From Heterostelium album PN500 (lineage: Eukaryota > Evosea > Eumycetozoa > Acytosteliales > Acytosteliaceae), in assembly GCF_000004825.1 (NCBI RefSeq), contig NW_008805073.1, forward strand, positions 868,001 through 932,000: 64,000 bases of DNA, given 5' to 3'. The notes below the pieces were generated by a model. It did not search any database, had not been told where the DNA came from, and worked only from the letters and a program-made list of their open reading frames with translations. Below, piece after piece: positions 20,304 through 30,895 of the stretch (position 1 is its first letter; every line of letters begins with the position of its first letter). Made by a program: the position numbers and the translations under genes.

Positions 20304-22365
20304 TTAGAGTTTTGGTTGTTTAACATTGAGTACATCGAATAGATATTTCTTTTGACCATTCTCTTCCTCTTGGGTTGGCATGAGTTTTCTTGGATTGCAA
20401 ATATTCTTTGGATCGACGACCTCCTTGATTTTTCTGTAGACATTGATCCAACCGTTGGAGACGTATCTGTTCATCCAGGGTACGTGTTCATAACCGACAC
20501 CGTGGTGATGACTGATGGCACCACCGTGCTTCAAAACGATATCGGTCATCAAACGCTTACCTTCGGTGTATGGTGTCATCTCGTTGTCGGCATTCTGCTT
20601 CGAGGCAAAGATAAAGTAGAGACAGACACCATTCGAGTAGGTATGTGAGATGTGAGCGCAAATCCACGATGGAATACCCTTGGAACGGAAGTGGTCGTTG
20701 AATGCCTGCTTGGCTTCCTTCCAGAGTGGCAGCAACGACGACCATGAAACAGTGGTTTCGGCGACGTCCACCCACATGTTGTGGTTCAACAAAAAGTCAC
20801 GGATATAGGGAAGATCGTAACGCTTCTCTGCCCAGGTCTTTCCTGGCGATTGTCCCAATCCGAATGCTCCGTTCTTCGAGAGGATATCAAAGACGCTCTT
20901 CTTGTGGAAATCGACTTGCTTCTTGGAACCTTCGAATCCGATGATCGACAAACAGACGCTATTGAAATCGAACGAACGAATGTAGTGAAGATACTGCTTG
21001 ATTGCCGACGAGATAAACTCTGAGAATGCACCCTTGCTTGGCTTCGAGGAGAACGACAATCTGGTTTCATCGGGGTCGTAGATACGGATCATGGTTGGCA
21101 AGATATCGGAACGACGAATCTGCTCCAACGCATTGATGGCGTGAGTGAACGATGGGAACATGAATCCAAAGTACTCCTCAGCCTGTGGCAATGGATGAAC
21201 TCTCATGACGGCCTCAGTAATAATACCAAGAGTACCTTCCGATCCCAAAATAATATGTTTATAATTAATACCAGCACCTGCTCTCGCACCATTTCTCAAC
21301 TCTAAAGTACCAGTTGGTGTTACAGTCTTGAAAGAAACTGCCATATCTTCGATATCTCCATACTAGTAATAAATAACAAAACATAACTAATAAGTATATT
21401 ATTACAAACAAACCTAACTAATTATAACATTATATTAGCTTTTAACTTACTTTATCAGATTGATGACCAGATGAACAAGTTGCTAACCAACCACCAAGTG
21501 TTGAGAATTCGAATGAATCTGGATCGTGACCAAGACTGACACCAGACTTACGGAGTTCCTTCTCCAAGTCTGGACCCATGATACCTACTTGAATGCAAGC
21601 GGTCATCTCTCTACGATCTACCCAGAGAACCTTGTTCATTCTTCTCATATCGACTGAAACAACGAATCTATCGGTTGTAACTGGTTCACAAGCACCAACA
21701 ATATTCGATCCACCACCATAAGCAATAACAATAACATTATATTTATTAGCAGATTGCATCAACTTTTCTACTTCATCATGTGATTGTGGTAATATAATTA
21801 AATCTGGTGCATTATTAATTTGACCACTGTAAAATAAACAAAGTTATAATATTAATATCTATCTATCTATATATCTATCTATCTATCTATTATCTTCTAC
21901 AACTTACATTCTAAGACGAACTAAATCACGAATTGATTTACCATAGACATGAGTGATACGTGCGAATTTATCGGTCTTGAGTTGATCGGGAGTGAAAATC
22001 GATTGGAGTTCACGTTCGAACGATGGGTTGATTGGACGTGGTGCAGCGATGTTGATTTGATCGAGTTGAATCGATGGTGTGTTCTCGAGATTGGAGGTCT
22101 GTCCGTTCAATGTCAACTCCTTCTTGATGTAGTTGGCAAGCGATGGCAATGGCACGGCAGAGGCAGTCGGTGTTGTAATTGCAATGGTTCCACTTGGCTC
22201 CAAGGTATGCAAGAACTTACGAGTGTCACCCCAACCGTTCCACTTGATCTTCTGATAGTAATCGACGTTGTCCTGTGGGAACTGTGCCAACTCTTGTCTC
22301 TCTGGAGCAATGGTTGCAGTGGTATTAGTACCACCCACTTTATTATCTTCTACTTCCAATTGCAT
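20304..22365 (-). CDS. eapA: Alkyldihydroxyacetonephosphate synthase (ether-lipid synthesis)
   Basis: Exons 22365-21908, 21826-21451 and 21362-20304 join to 630 residues, the usual family length. The N-terminal region has KWNGWGD, typical of AGPS. The FAD-binding PCMH domain follows with IAYGGGSNIVGA, then HDPDSFEFSTLGGWLA and the SSGHQSDKYGDIEDM stretch. The C-terminal part holds the active-site Tyr in ..KQYLHY.. and the HHHG segment (AISHHHGVGYEH) needed for catalysis. The enzyme swaps the acyl group of acyl-DHAP for a fatty alcohol, the step that makes the ether bond, inside peroxisomes. The protein ends P-K-L, close to a C-terminal peroxisomal signal (PTS1); I see no clear N-terminal PTS2. 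Intron 2 has phase 0 and a TACTAG acceptor. Confidence 0.93.
21856..21893. repeat. ATCT tetranucleotide repeat inside an intron
   Basis: Imperfect run of ATCT units in the first intron of the alkyl-DHAP synthase gene. Confidence 0.75.
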
Positions 22366-23416
22366 TTTTGTTTTTCTTAAAATTAAAAAAAAAAAACAAC
22401 AAATAAATAAAATAATTCAACAATCTTAAACCACTTAAAAAAAAAATTATTAAAAAGGAATCAAAAAAAAAAAATTATTAAAAAAAAAAACAATTCATTG
22501 ATATTTTTGAAAAACGATGACCACTTTTGCATCATAATGATTTTTTTTTTTTTTTTCATCAATTCATTTGGGAAATTGAAATTGAATTTTGTTTATTTTT
22601 TATTTATTTTATTTATATAAAAAAAATCCAAAAGATAATATTTTAGATAACATATAAGTCATTATTGTAGTTTATCTGAGTCACTGAAAGTATAGAGATA
22701 ATATTTTAATCTATTTGATATTAAAAATCAAGCACGCAAGAGAACATTATATCCAAAAGTAGTTAAAGATTTTATTTTCTTCACACAAAGAAATTAAAAT
22801 TATTTTCAACAAAAAGTTTTATTTATACAGCTTGGTGACTTTAAAACAGAACAAATTAAAATTGATTTTCGTATTATTTTTGTCCATTTCTTCAATATTT
22901 GTCTGTATATCTATCAACTTTTGAACAAATTGTCATGATTTTTTTAATCTTTTGTATATGCAGAACTTGTTACAAAATGATATAGCTAGTCTTTTCTTGA
23001 TGTAGAAAGGTAAAGAAATATTAAAAAAGTAAATAATTAAAGTCTCAGCTAGCTAACGGTAATTAAGATTTTGCACAAAGCTTACCATTAAAATTTAATT
23101 TGTTATGTTTTAAAGTCTTCCTGAAATCAATATATATTTGCAACATGTGAAACTTCTACATCTAAATTTATTACTTCATATAAATTTATTTACAAAGTAA
23201 AAATGAAAAGTTTGTTGTATTTAATTAATATTATAAAATAAACAAAAAAAGTTGTTTTAAATTATAGATAACCATCTTTTTATAATTAAAACAAATAAAT
23301 AAAAATAGACAATTATTGTTTTTTTTTTTTTTTGATTATAAAATATAATAATAATGTTTATATTCGAAATTTTATTACATTATCTGTGAAAGTTGAATCT
23401 TTTTCAAAAGAGACGT
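22366..23416. other. Spacer, no gene seen
   Basis: One kilobase of AT-rich sequence with A and T runs (22440-22555, 23320-23333) between two minus-strand genes. The first part is the promoter side of the synthase gene. No frame, RNA or repeat family recognised. Confidence 0.5.
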
Positions 23417-25273
23417 TTAGATTCTCTTTGGATCGATGGCAAGATTCATGTTGGAATCCATGATGGCTTGAGCATTTCTAAGAGCAGCTGCGGTTGGTAC
23501 TGGGAATTGAGTAAGACCTTCGGAGGCAAATTCGTCAATGGTACCCCAGTTGTCTCTGAGTTTTTGACGGAGATTGTGCCAACCTTCGGTGGTGAGGATT
23601 TGGTCGACGGCTCGGTAGGCAGAGTTGAGTGCACCGATGATCCAGGCATGGTGGACACTGGTTGCCTCACCGGAGAAATGGAGGGTTCCGTTGACCTCGG
23701 ACTTGGTGATGTCGGCAAAGTACTTGGAGAATTGGCATGGTGAGAAACCAGCGAATGAACCGGATTCGAATTCAACTTCATCCCAGTTCCACATCTCCCA
23801 GTCGACGAGTTGAGCACGGAGGAAATCGTAGTCGACACGATGGAGAACGGCGAGATTCTCGAGGAGCAACTTCTTCAATTGGGAACGGTCGTTTTGGATG
23901 GAGGCGAGACGGGTGGCGTCTTGTCCCCATGTGTAGGCGACGAGGAGAGTGTATGGACCGGAATGGGTAGAGTTGATACCGTACGATGGGTAGTTGACAC
24001 CACGGATTGGAAGATCAGTCTCTGATTGACCACCGAAAATTGGCTTACCCTTCATGATGACGGGATCTTCCCACCAACGAGTCTTGAAGGACATACCGAC
24101 CTTGACGGAACGATCGTAAGTGAGGACACGGTAGGCTTCGTTCTTCTTGTAGGAGAGACCGCATTCGGTGGTATCGATTCTCTGGAGGACACCGAGTGGG
24201 ACGGTTGAGATGACGTGGTCGTAGACACGGGGATTACGTTCACCGTCGATGGAGACACGGAGAGTTGGTCTAGTGACGTTGGCAGAGTCGAGACGGGAAA
24301 CACCTGGAGCAATCTTGGTGACACGTTTCTCGAGTTCAACCTTTCTTCTTCCGATGGATCTGACCATGTTCTCGGCGAATTGGTAAGTTCCACCACGGAT
24401 GTAGTACCAGTCCTTACCGGAGTAGTCGTAGAAGTTCAAGATACCTTCAGTCAAGGAGTCGAGGTCGAAGAATCCCGAACCGGTGTTCATTGTTTCGAAC
24501 CAGGTAATGGCCATTTGGTCGTAACCAGCCATGGTATGGTTGGGAGTACATGTGTTGTCCTTCAATACCTCACCCATGTAGTTACGGATGGAGTAACAGT
24601 CGAACTTCAAGAGCTCCTTGTAACCGTTGTCAAAGTCCATAGTCAAATTGACAATGAATGGCATGATAGCCTTTCCAAGCCAGTAGTTTGGAGTGATTTG
24701 AGCGTAGCAGTCTGGGACGGCAGAACCTGGACCACCGTGATATTGGTCACCGAAATGGAGTGGATCTCCCATCAAGCTGTCGCTGGCGTAGACGTATTGA
24801 CCGTTGTGGTAGAGAATGTTGTTGTCGTGGCTCAAGTAGAAGGTTCCGGTGGTGACTGGATTACCGAGCGATTGGAGCTTGTTGACCAAACTCCATGGTT
24901 GTTGACCGACGACACGATCCATGACTGGTGTTCTTGGGAAACGCATGGCACCGAAATCGACATAGTCGTATGGAGCACTCGAGAATTTGAAGGTGTGAGC
25001 ACGACCTCCGAAACGGTCGTTGGCTTCAACAATTTCGTAGGAGATACCCAAGTCTTCCAAGAGGAGAGCAGCGTAAAGTCCGGACATACCAGCACCTACA
25101 ATACCGACTGTCATTGGTCTGCTTGGCTTGGAGAAAGTTTCTATTGGAGCGGCACCAGCACCTGCTTCATTGAGGAGCGAGTTGGCATAGTGACCACGCA
25201 GTGAAGTTTGTTGTTGGGCCAAAACACCGGCAACGGTGATGGCCAAAATTACTGTTAATACAAGTAATCTCAT
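23417..25273 (-). CDS. Secreted flavin amine oxidase (MAO/L-amino-acid oxidase family)
   Basis: Single exon, 618 residues. A signal peptide (MRLLVLTVILAITVAGVLA) precedes the mature part, so the protein is exported or vesicular. Near residue 57 the FAD-binding beta-alpha-beta reads VGIVGAGMSGLYAALLLEDL with the acidic end YEIVEAN, followed by the RFGGRAHT motif of the amine-oxidase family. The C-terminal FAD site is LHFSGEATSVHHAWIIGALN. N-x-S/T sites are present (NLT, NHT, NVT, NGT). It should oxidise amines or amino acids to aldehyde or keto acid, ammonia and H2O2; I cannot fix the substrate. Codon use is strikingly C/G-ending for this window, a sign of high expression. The long antisense frame at 24215-25204 is a by-product of this bias. 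Confidence 0.9.
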   Translation of the reverse strand: MRLLVLTVILAITVAGVLAQQQTSLRGHYANSLLNEAGAGAAPIETFSKPSRPMTVGIVGAGMSGLYAALLLEDLGISYEIVEANDRFGGRAHTFKFSSAPYDYVDFGAMRFPRTPVMDRVVGQQPWSLVNKLQSLGNPVTTGTFYLSHDNNILYHNGQYVYASDSLMGDPLHFGDQYHGGPGSAVPDCYAQITPNYWLGKAIMPFIVNLTMDFDNGYKELLKFDCYSIRNYMGEVLKDNTCTPNHTMAGYDQMAITWFETMNTGSGFFDLDSLTEGILNFYDYSGKDWYYIRGGTYQFAENMVRSIGRRKVELEKRVTKIAPGVSRLDSANVTRPTLRVSIDGERNPRVYDHVISTVPLGVLQRIDTTECGLSYKKNEAYRVLTYDRSVKVGMSFKTRWWEDPVIMKGKPIFGGQSETDLPIRGVNYPSYGINSTHSGPYTLLVAYTWGQDATRLASIQNDRSQLKKLLLENLAVLHRVDYDFLRAQLVDWEMWNWDEVEFESGSFAGFSPCQFSKYFADITKSEVNGTLHFSGEATSVHHAWIIGALNSAYRAVDQILTTEGWHNLRQKLRDNWGTIDEFASEGLTQFPVPTAAALRNAQAIMDSNMNLAIDPKRI

Positions 25274-26570
25274 TTGTATTGTTTATAAATAATATTTGTT
25301 TTTTTCTACAATAATAAAAAAATATTTTCTATTTTTAAAATTAAAACAATTTGAAAAACAAAACAAAACAAATAATATTGTTGGTGGTATTGATACAAAT
25401 AATTATAAATTAATAGATGGTATTGATACAAAGAGATATAAATATATTATTATAAATTAATAATAATATAAATATATCAAAATATATTTATAATAAAGGT
25501 TTAGATGTGAAATGAATTGGACAATGAACTATCTGGAAGCTCTTTTATAACCAAACAGTTGTTGGGTTCACACATAGTATGAAGTTTCTTCCAATCGGAT
25601 GAGGGAACAGGTGGCTATAGTTCGCATGTTTTCAACAGTCTGAGACAAATCAGATAACAACATATATCTCATTCTGCAAATCTGGACCGCACACCCTAAA
25701 GGATTTTTGTGATTACTTCGAGATTTTTCAGGTTCACCAATTGGAATGTTTGATTAAACACACTCCACAAAAAAAACCATCAAAAAAAACTGTTTTTCGT
25801 AGTTTTTTTGCGAGTGACCATAAAAGCAATTTTTTTATTTTTTTTTGAATTTTGCAAAAACAATGTTTTTTTTGTTTTGTTTTTTTGATCGCAATCAAAT
25901 AATTTATTAATAAACTAAACCCCCTCCATAACCCTTCCATATTCTATCGTTTCAACAAAAACAAATTTCTTTTTTTCAAATCTTTGCCTTTCAAAGAAGA
26001 AGATGTATCAATTTGATGTGATGATTGCAATGCCAATGATATATTACTATTTGCAGTCAGATTTTAGAAACCTTTTTATGATTTTGTGATCATTATTAAT
26101 ATTAATTTCTATTTTCTCAAATCAATTAATTTTCTCATACACCACTATTTAGTAAGTCCATCAGATTGGTTACCACTGAAAAATAAAAAGTTTGTTTTTT
26201 TGTTTTTTTCTTTGCAAATTTAATGGTCACAAGTCTGTGATCATTGGACTACGTAGTCCATTTGCAGCTTTCAGACAATTAAATATCTCAATTTGTAAAT
26301 GAACCACAGAAAAAAATAGAAAAATAAAATAAAAATAAATAATTAAATAAAAATGATAATATTTTATTGATTTAAGTTATATATAAATATTAAATTCTGG
26401 TTTTTCATAATTTTGTTGTTGAATAGATAGATTCGGTGGGTGGGGAGGGAAATTTGGCGCGAACTTATGTTATTATTGTTTTGTTTGGATGTTTGTTGTT
26501 TTTACTTTTGGTGAATGAATGAATATAGATTATATGTATATATGTTTAGTTAGTAATTGTTTTAAATTAT
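25274..26570. other. Spacer with one orphan open stretch
   Basis: Mostly AT-rich with long T/A runs (25780-25890). At 25568-25749 on the minus strand a less AT-biased stretch stays open for 60 codons (see findings). The rest holds no gene I can support. Confidence 0.45.
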
Positions 26571-29549
26571 TTACTCAAAATCAAAGAATCGTTCATTGTT
26601 TGTAAATAATTTTCTTTTACAGAGTAGGATAACAGCTACTATGATACCAACTAGTAGGATACCAGCGAGTGGTACGTAGATAAAGAGTTCCCAGTGAGTG
26701 GGTGGATCGATTGAGCATGAGGTGTGGAAAGAATCGGATGCTCTGAGTAATTCGATTTCCAGTGGCTGTTTGCAGTAGTCGCAGTAAGGGAAGTCAAAGT
26801 AGACTTGGCTGGTTTGACGATTCACTCCTGTGTAGCTCTTGATGTAGTAGGTCGATCTGCCATTCGATTCCAATCCGGCGGTAACATTTATCAGTAGCGC
26901 AGTCTTGTCTTGTGAAACACGGAAATACTCGAGATCGTCATTTGCGAAACGGTAGTCGGTGTAAACGAAATCACCACATTCGTCAGTTGGCAATGGAACG
27001 GTATTCACTGACAGACTGTAGAGTAATCTCAGATGATTGTTTATCGATTGATAAGTATAGTTATTGACTATCAACTCATAGTGGAATGCAGGTGCAGTCT
27101 GCGCACCAGCAATGTTACTAATAGTTAGAAGACCGAAATTATGATTCTTCTCGTCGTAGAGATTAAAGAATGAATTGCCACCGGATGTAGCGATGATCTG
27201 TGGTTTGAAGGAACGTGCTTCGGCACCCATGACATTCATCTCCTTGATGGCGGTCACCTCCAACTGATAGACTTGGTTACCAACATAAAAGTTGAAATAG
27301 TTTGCATTGTTTGGCGAGCTCGAGCTAATTCCATGCTTGATATCGGTGGCGCCAGTGAAATACTGTGAGTCACATCTGAATCCACTCCAACCATCCTCAC
27401 ACACACATTCTCCATTCTCAACCTTACCATTACCATTACAAGATGTAATTTGTTGTTTAATATCTTAATTATATAAATAGATCAGTATGTTTGAATATAT
27501 TTGTTCATCTTTTTAATATAATACTTACAGAAGAACATTAGATTATTGGAATAATAATTGAATTTACCAACAGTTAGTTGAACAATTGGTAATGATTTAC
27601 CTGGCTTGATAGAGATGCTACAAACTAATTCTTCGGTGGTGACAGAAACAACTTTACATGGTTGGTTAGAAATGGAGATCTTTGTACTATTGACAGGATT
27701 TGGACCAAAGTTACCACGGAAACTGAAAGTAAATGGTGAATCATCATTATCGAAAATAATACCATGATTATTTCCAACCTCTGTTACAGATGTAATAAAT
27801 GGGTATGCTATTATAATTTAAATAGTTTAGTTATTTAATCAAACCGAATATCATATATTAATATACTAAATAGTACTTACTTGGTTGAACTACAATTTGT
27901 TTCAAATCATTTTGACCATTGATATTTACAGAGACATCGTTATTACCGGGAATCAGCACACCGCTTTGACAGACAATCTTTGTATTGCTTGTTTCATTGA
28001 GGAAGCATGGGAATGAATTGATTGATACTGTAACTGTTGGCTTTGTAAGATTGAATGCACCGGTGATAGTAAAGATAAATCCACTATTAATCTGGGCATA
28101 AGAGATGGTATCAATTGCAGCATCTATATATATAAAAAAAAAGATAAGTTAGTTAATAATCAATCGTATTATAAGTTATCTATTAAATGACTTACTATCA
28201 ATTAATAAAGTGTAATGTGCTGGTATTTTATTTCCTCTGAAATCAATTGTACTATCATAGTTCTGTGTTAACTCACTTGTTTGTTTTGTTTAGGAAATAG
28301 AATAAAGATATTAATATAACTAGTCAAGAGATAATAATATAATATTTAAACTTTCAAACTTACAGAGTGTCAATGACGGAAGTATTCAAAAAAGTAATAT
28401 TCATTCTACCAGTTCCACCGACTCTTAGCTTTTGAATAGTAGTACTATTAAAGATGAAAGTGTAGTTTCCTGGTCTCTCAGTATTCAAATATAAAAGTTG
28501 GGCAATTGGGAAGTTTTGGTCAAATGTATATTCTCCTGGTAACAATGTTAATGTTCTATAAATAGTAAATTTATTAATAAAAGGATTGAATAATTATTGT
28601 TTAGCAGTATAAACTTACGGATCAATAATATATTTGAAAGTTGTATTTCTGTCGAATGAAGTTGGAGAATCAATTTGTCTATTAAATAGATTTAAAAAAA
28701 ATGTTAATAAGTGATGTTTTTAGATATTTTTTATATTATTAATTACAATTTAACTAATTTAGTTAGATTCTTAAGGTTTGAGAAATCTTGAATGGTTCCA
28801 ACTTTTTGTAATATCCTAACATGTTTATTAGGGGTTAGTCCATGGTTTTAAAGTATGTAATCCTAAAGATACTTACAAATTAACTAGCATATCATATTTG
28901 AAAACTGGAATTGAGGTTATAGATGTGTCATTTTGAATACTAAAAATAAAAAAGATTTAGTTATTCTTTTCTATTAATTGTTTAAAAATATTAATATTTA
29001 CGCTATGAAATATAATTTTGGAGAATCATTTAGAAGCTCTAAAATGTTTACTGATGGATCAACAATGGTAGTAGCGTACTCAACATTATAATTTGTTAAA
29101 AATGGTAAATTGAATTTGGGAGGTAGTAAAGTTGGATTTGGTTTAATATTTAAATTAATTGCATCTGGTCTTTATTTTTTGTTTGTAAGTTTGTTAGTTT
29201 TAAAATGATTTTAAATAATAAATTGTTTAATTTTAAACCTTACATGTAAATTGAATTTATATGTTTTCTACCATTGGTTATTATACATTCAATATATGGT
29301 TTACAATTACAAAAATCGGAAGAATTAAAAGGAGCACCAAGTTGGTATTGGTTTACATACCAAACCATTGAATCATCTTTTTTAAAAATAATAATAATAA
29401 ATTAATATTAAATTATTAACAAATTTGGAGATTATTTTGTTCTTACATTCAACTTGGTCTAAAGGTAAATCTGTGGATTGTCCATTTATAAAAGTCAAAC
29501 TTAATGTTATTAAAGATAGTATTAATAATTTTGAATATTTATTTATCAT
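26571..29549 (-). CDS. Cell-surface receptor-like protein: LRR-like, TIG-like and EGF domains, one TM
   Basis: Eleven exons: 29549-29447, 29376-29244, 29169-29002, 28939-28877, 28815-28747, 28678-28619, 28555-28364, 28275-28196, 28123-27881, 27807-27529 and 27463-26571; 760 residues. A signal peptide (MINKYSKLLILSLITLSL) leads into a Cys-containing cap and then an LRR-like stretch (DFSNLKNLTKLVKL; most of these exons share phase 2). Two beta-sandwich blocks follow with the IPT/TIG style (GAFNLTKPTVTVSINSFPC and GNFGPNPVNSTKISISNQPC, each ending in a Cys then V/N-G strand). Next is an EGF-like module (CNGNGKVENGECVCEDGWSG-F-C), a further extracellular domain, a TM helix (IYVPLAGILLVGIIVAVILL) and a short basic tail. 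This is the layout of dictyostelid adhesion/recognition proteins such as the TgrB/TgrC group. Ligand unknown. Confidence 0.78.
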
Positions 29550-30895
29550 AATTTAAAAAATTGAATTGATTTAAGAATAAAATAAAAAAAAAATATATAT
29601 AAATAAATATTTGTTAACTATGATGTAATTGAATGATTGATTGATTGTTATAAACAATTGTGCAATTGAAATGAAGAAGAAACAAAGCAAACAAGAACAA
29701 GGAAGAATATTGTGTTATTGATGTTGAATTTAAATAATCTATAGAGGTTTAATTAAATAAAATAAACTAATTCAATTCGAATTTATTTATATATAATATT
29801 TATATAAATTAATTTAATTAAATTGGATATATGATGATGATGATGGTATTGAAAATTAAATCAACACTTAGAAGCAGAGACTGTGAGTGTGTGAATTGTG
29901 ATTGTTAAGATTATAGGATAATACATTATTGTTATTTTTTATCTTCGATTGGATAAGGAATGAAAACTTTTTTGGAATAGGGTGTTAAAGATAGAGTACA
30001 TATTGTAATGTTTGATTTAATGTAAATATTTTACATATTGCACTTACATTTTTAAAAACACACATATATATAAATATATTCACACACTAAAAGTAAAAAA
30101 ACTCACAAAAAATTAAAGTCAAAATTAAATTTATTAACACAAAAGTGTTTTGATAGTGTTGGTAATATTATTTTTGGTTGGGTTGAAAAGTAAATATATA
30201 TTTATATATGTGGGGAAAATGACAAAGATCATGATAATGTTTTAGTGTGTAATAAAGAAAAAGGCAAATTTTAACTTCATGGTTTTGTTTGACCCTAAGA
30301 TTAGGATCATCGATAGACTTTGAAGAAAATGTACTGAAGATTTACAATTAAATCTTAATATTTAGAGTAGAGAATTTGATTCTTTTTTCAAGTTGTTACT
30401 CTATTTATTTAATTTAAATAAATTTGTAGATTTTAAAGACAAAATTGATAACCAACAATCTTTTAAAAAAAGATCTCAAAATTTGCCAAATTTTACATGT
30501 AGATATTTAAGAATACCAGACTATTATAACTGAAGGTATTATTTTTGCAAAAAAAAAAAAAAAAAAAACGATGAAAAACAGGTGGTTGGTCATTAAGTCT
30601 GTTCATTTAAATTTTTTTTAATTAAAGATATATTTTGTTGTTGTTATTTTTGTTTTCAAAACTTATAGTAGTATTTGATTGAATCGATCGATCGATCTTT
30701 TAATTGTACATATCTTTCACTATAGTAGTAGTAACATAAATCAATATATTTGCATAATGAATGTATTATTATCATTATAGTATTTAGTATAGTAAAATCT
30801 TGTAATATCATTTATAATTTTAAAATAAACATTTTTATTTATTATAATTAGAAAGATAAATAAATAATCAACATTAAAAGATATATAAATATAGT
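29550..30895. other. Divergent promoter region
   Basis: About 1.3 kb between two divergent genes. Its left half is C-poor on the plus strand (G-poor on the minus strand), matching a leader for the minus-strand receptor gene. An A-run lies at 30550-30569. No gene or RNA recognised. Confidence 0.5.

Noticed and set aside
24215-25204. 329-codon frame opposite the amine oxidase
   Set aside because: Antisense by-product of the strong codon bias of the real gene; no motifs, no ATG context.
25734-25940. 68-codon minus-strand frame
   Set aside because: T/A-run translation without plausible protein features.
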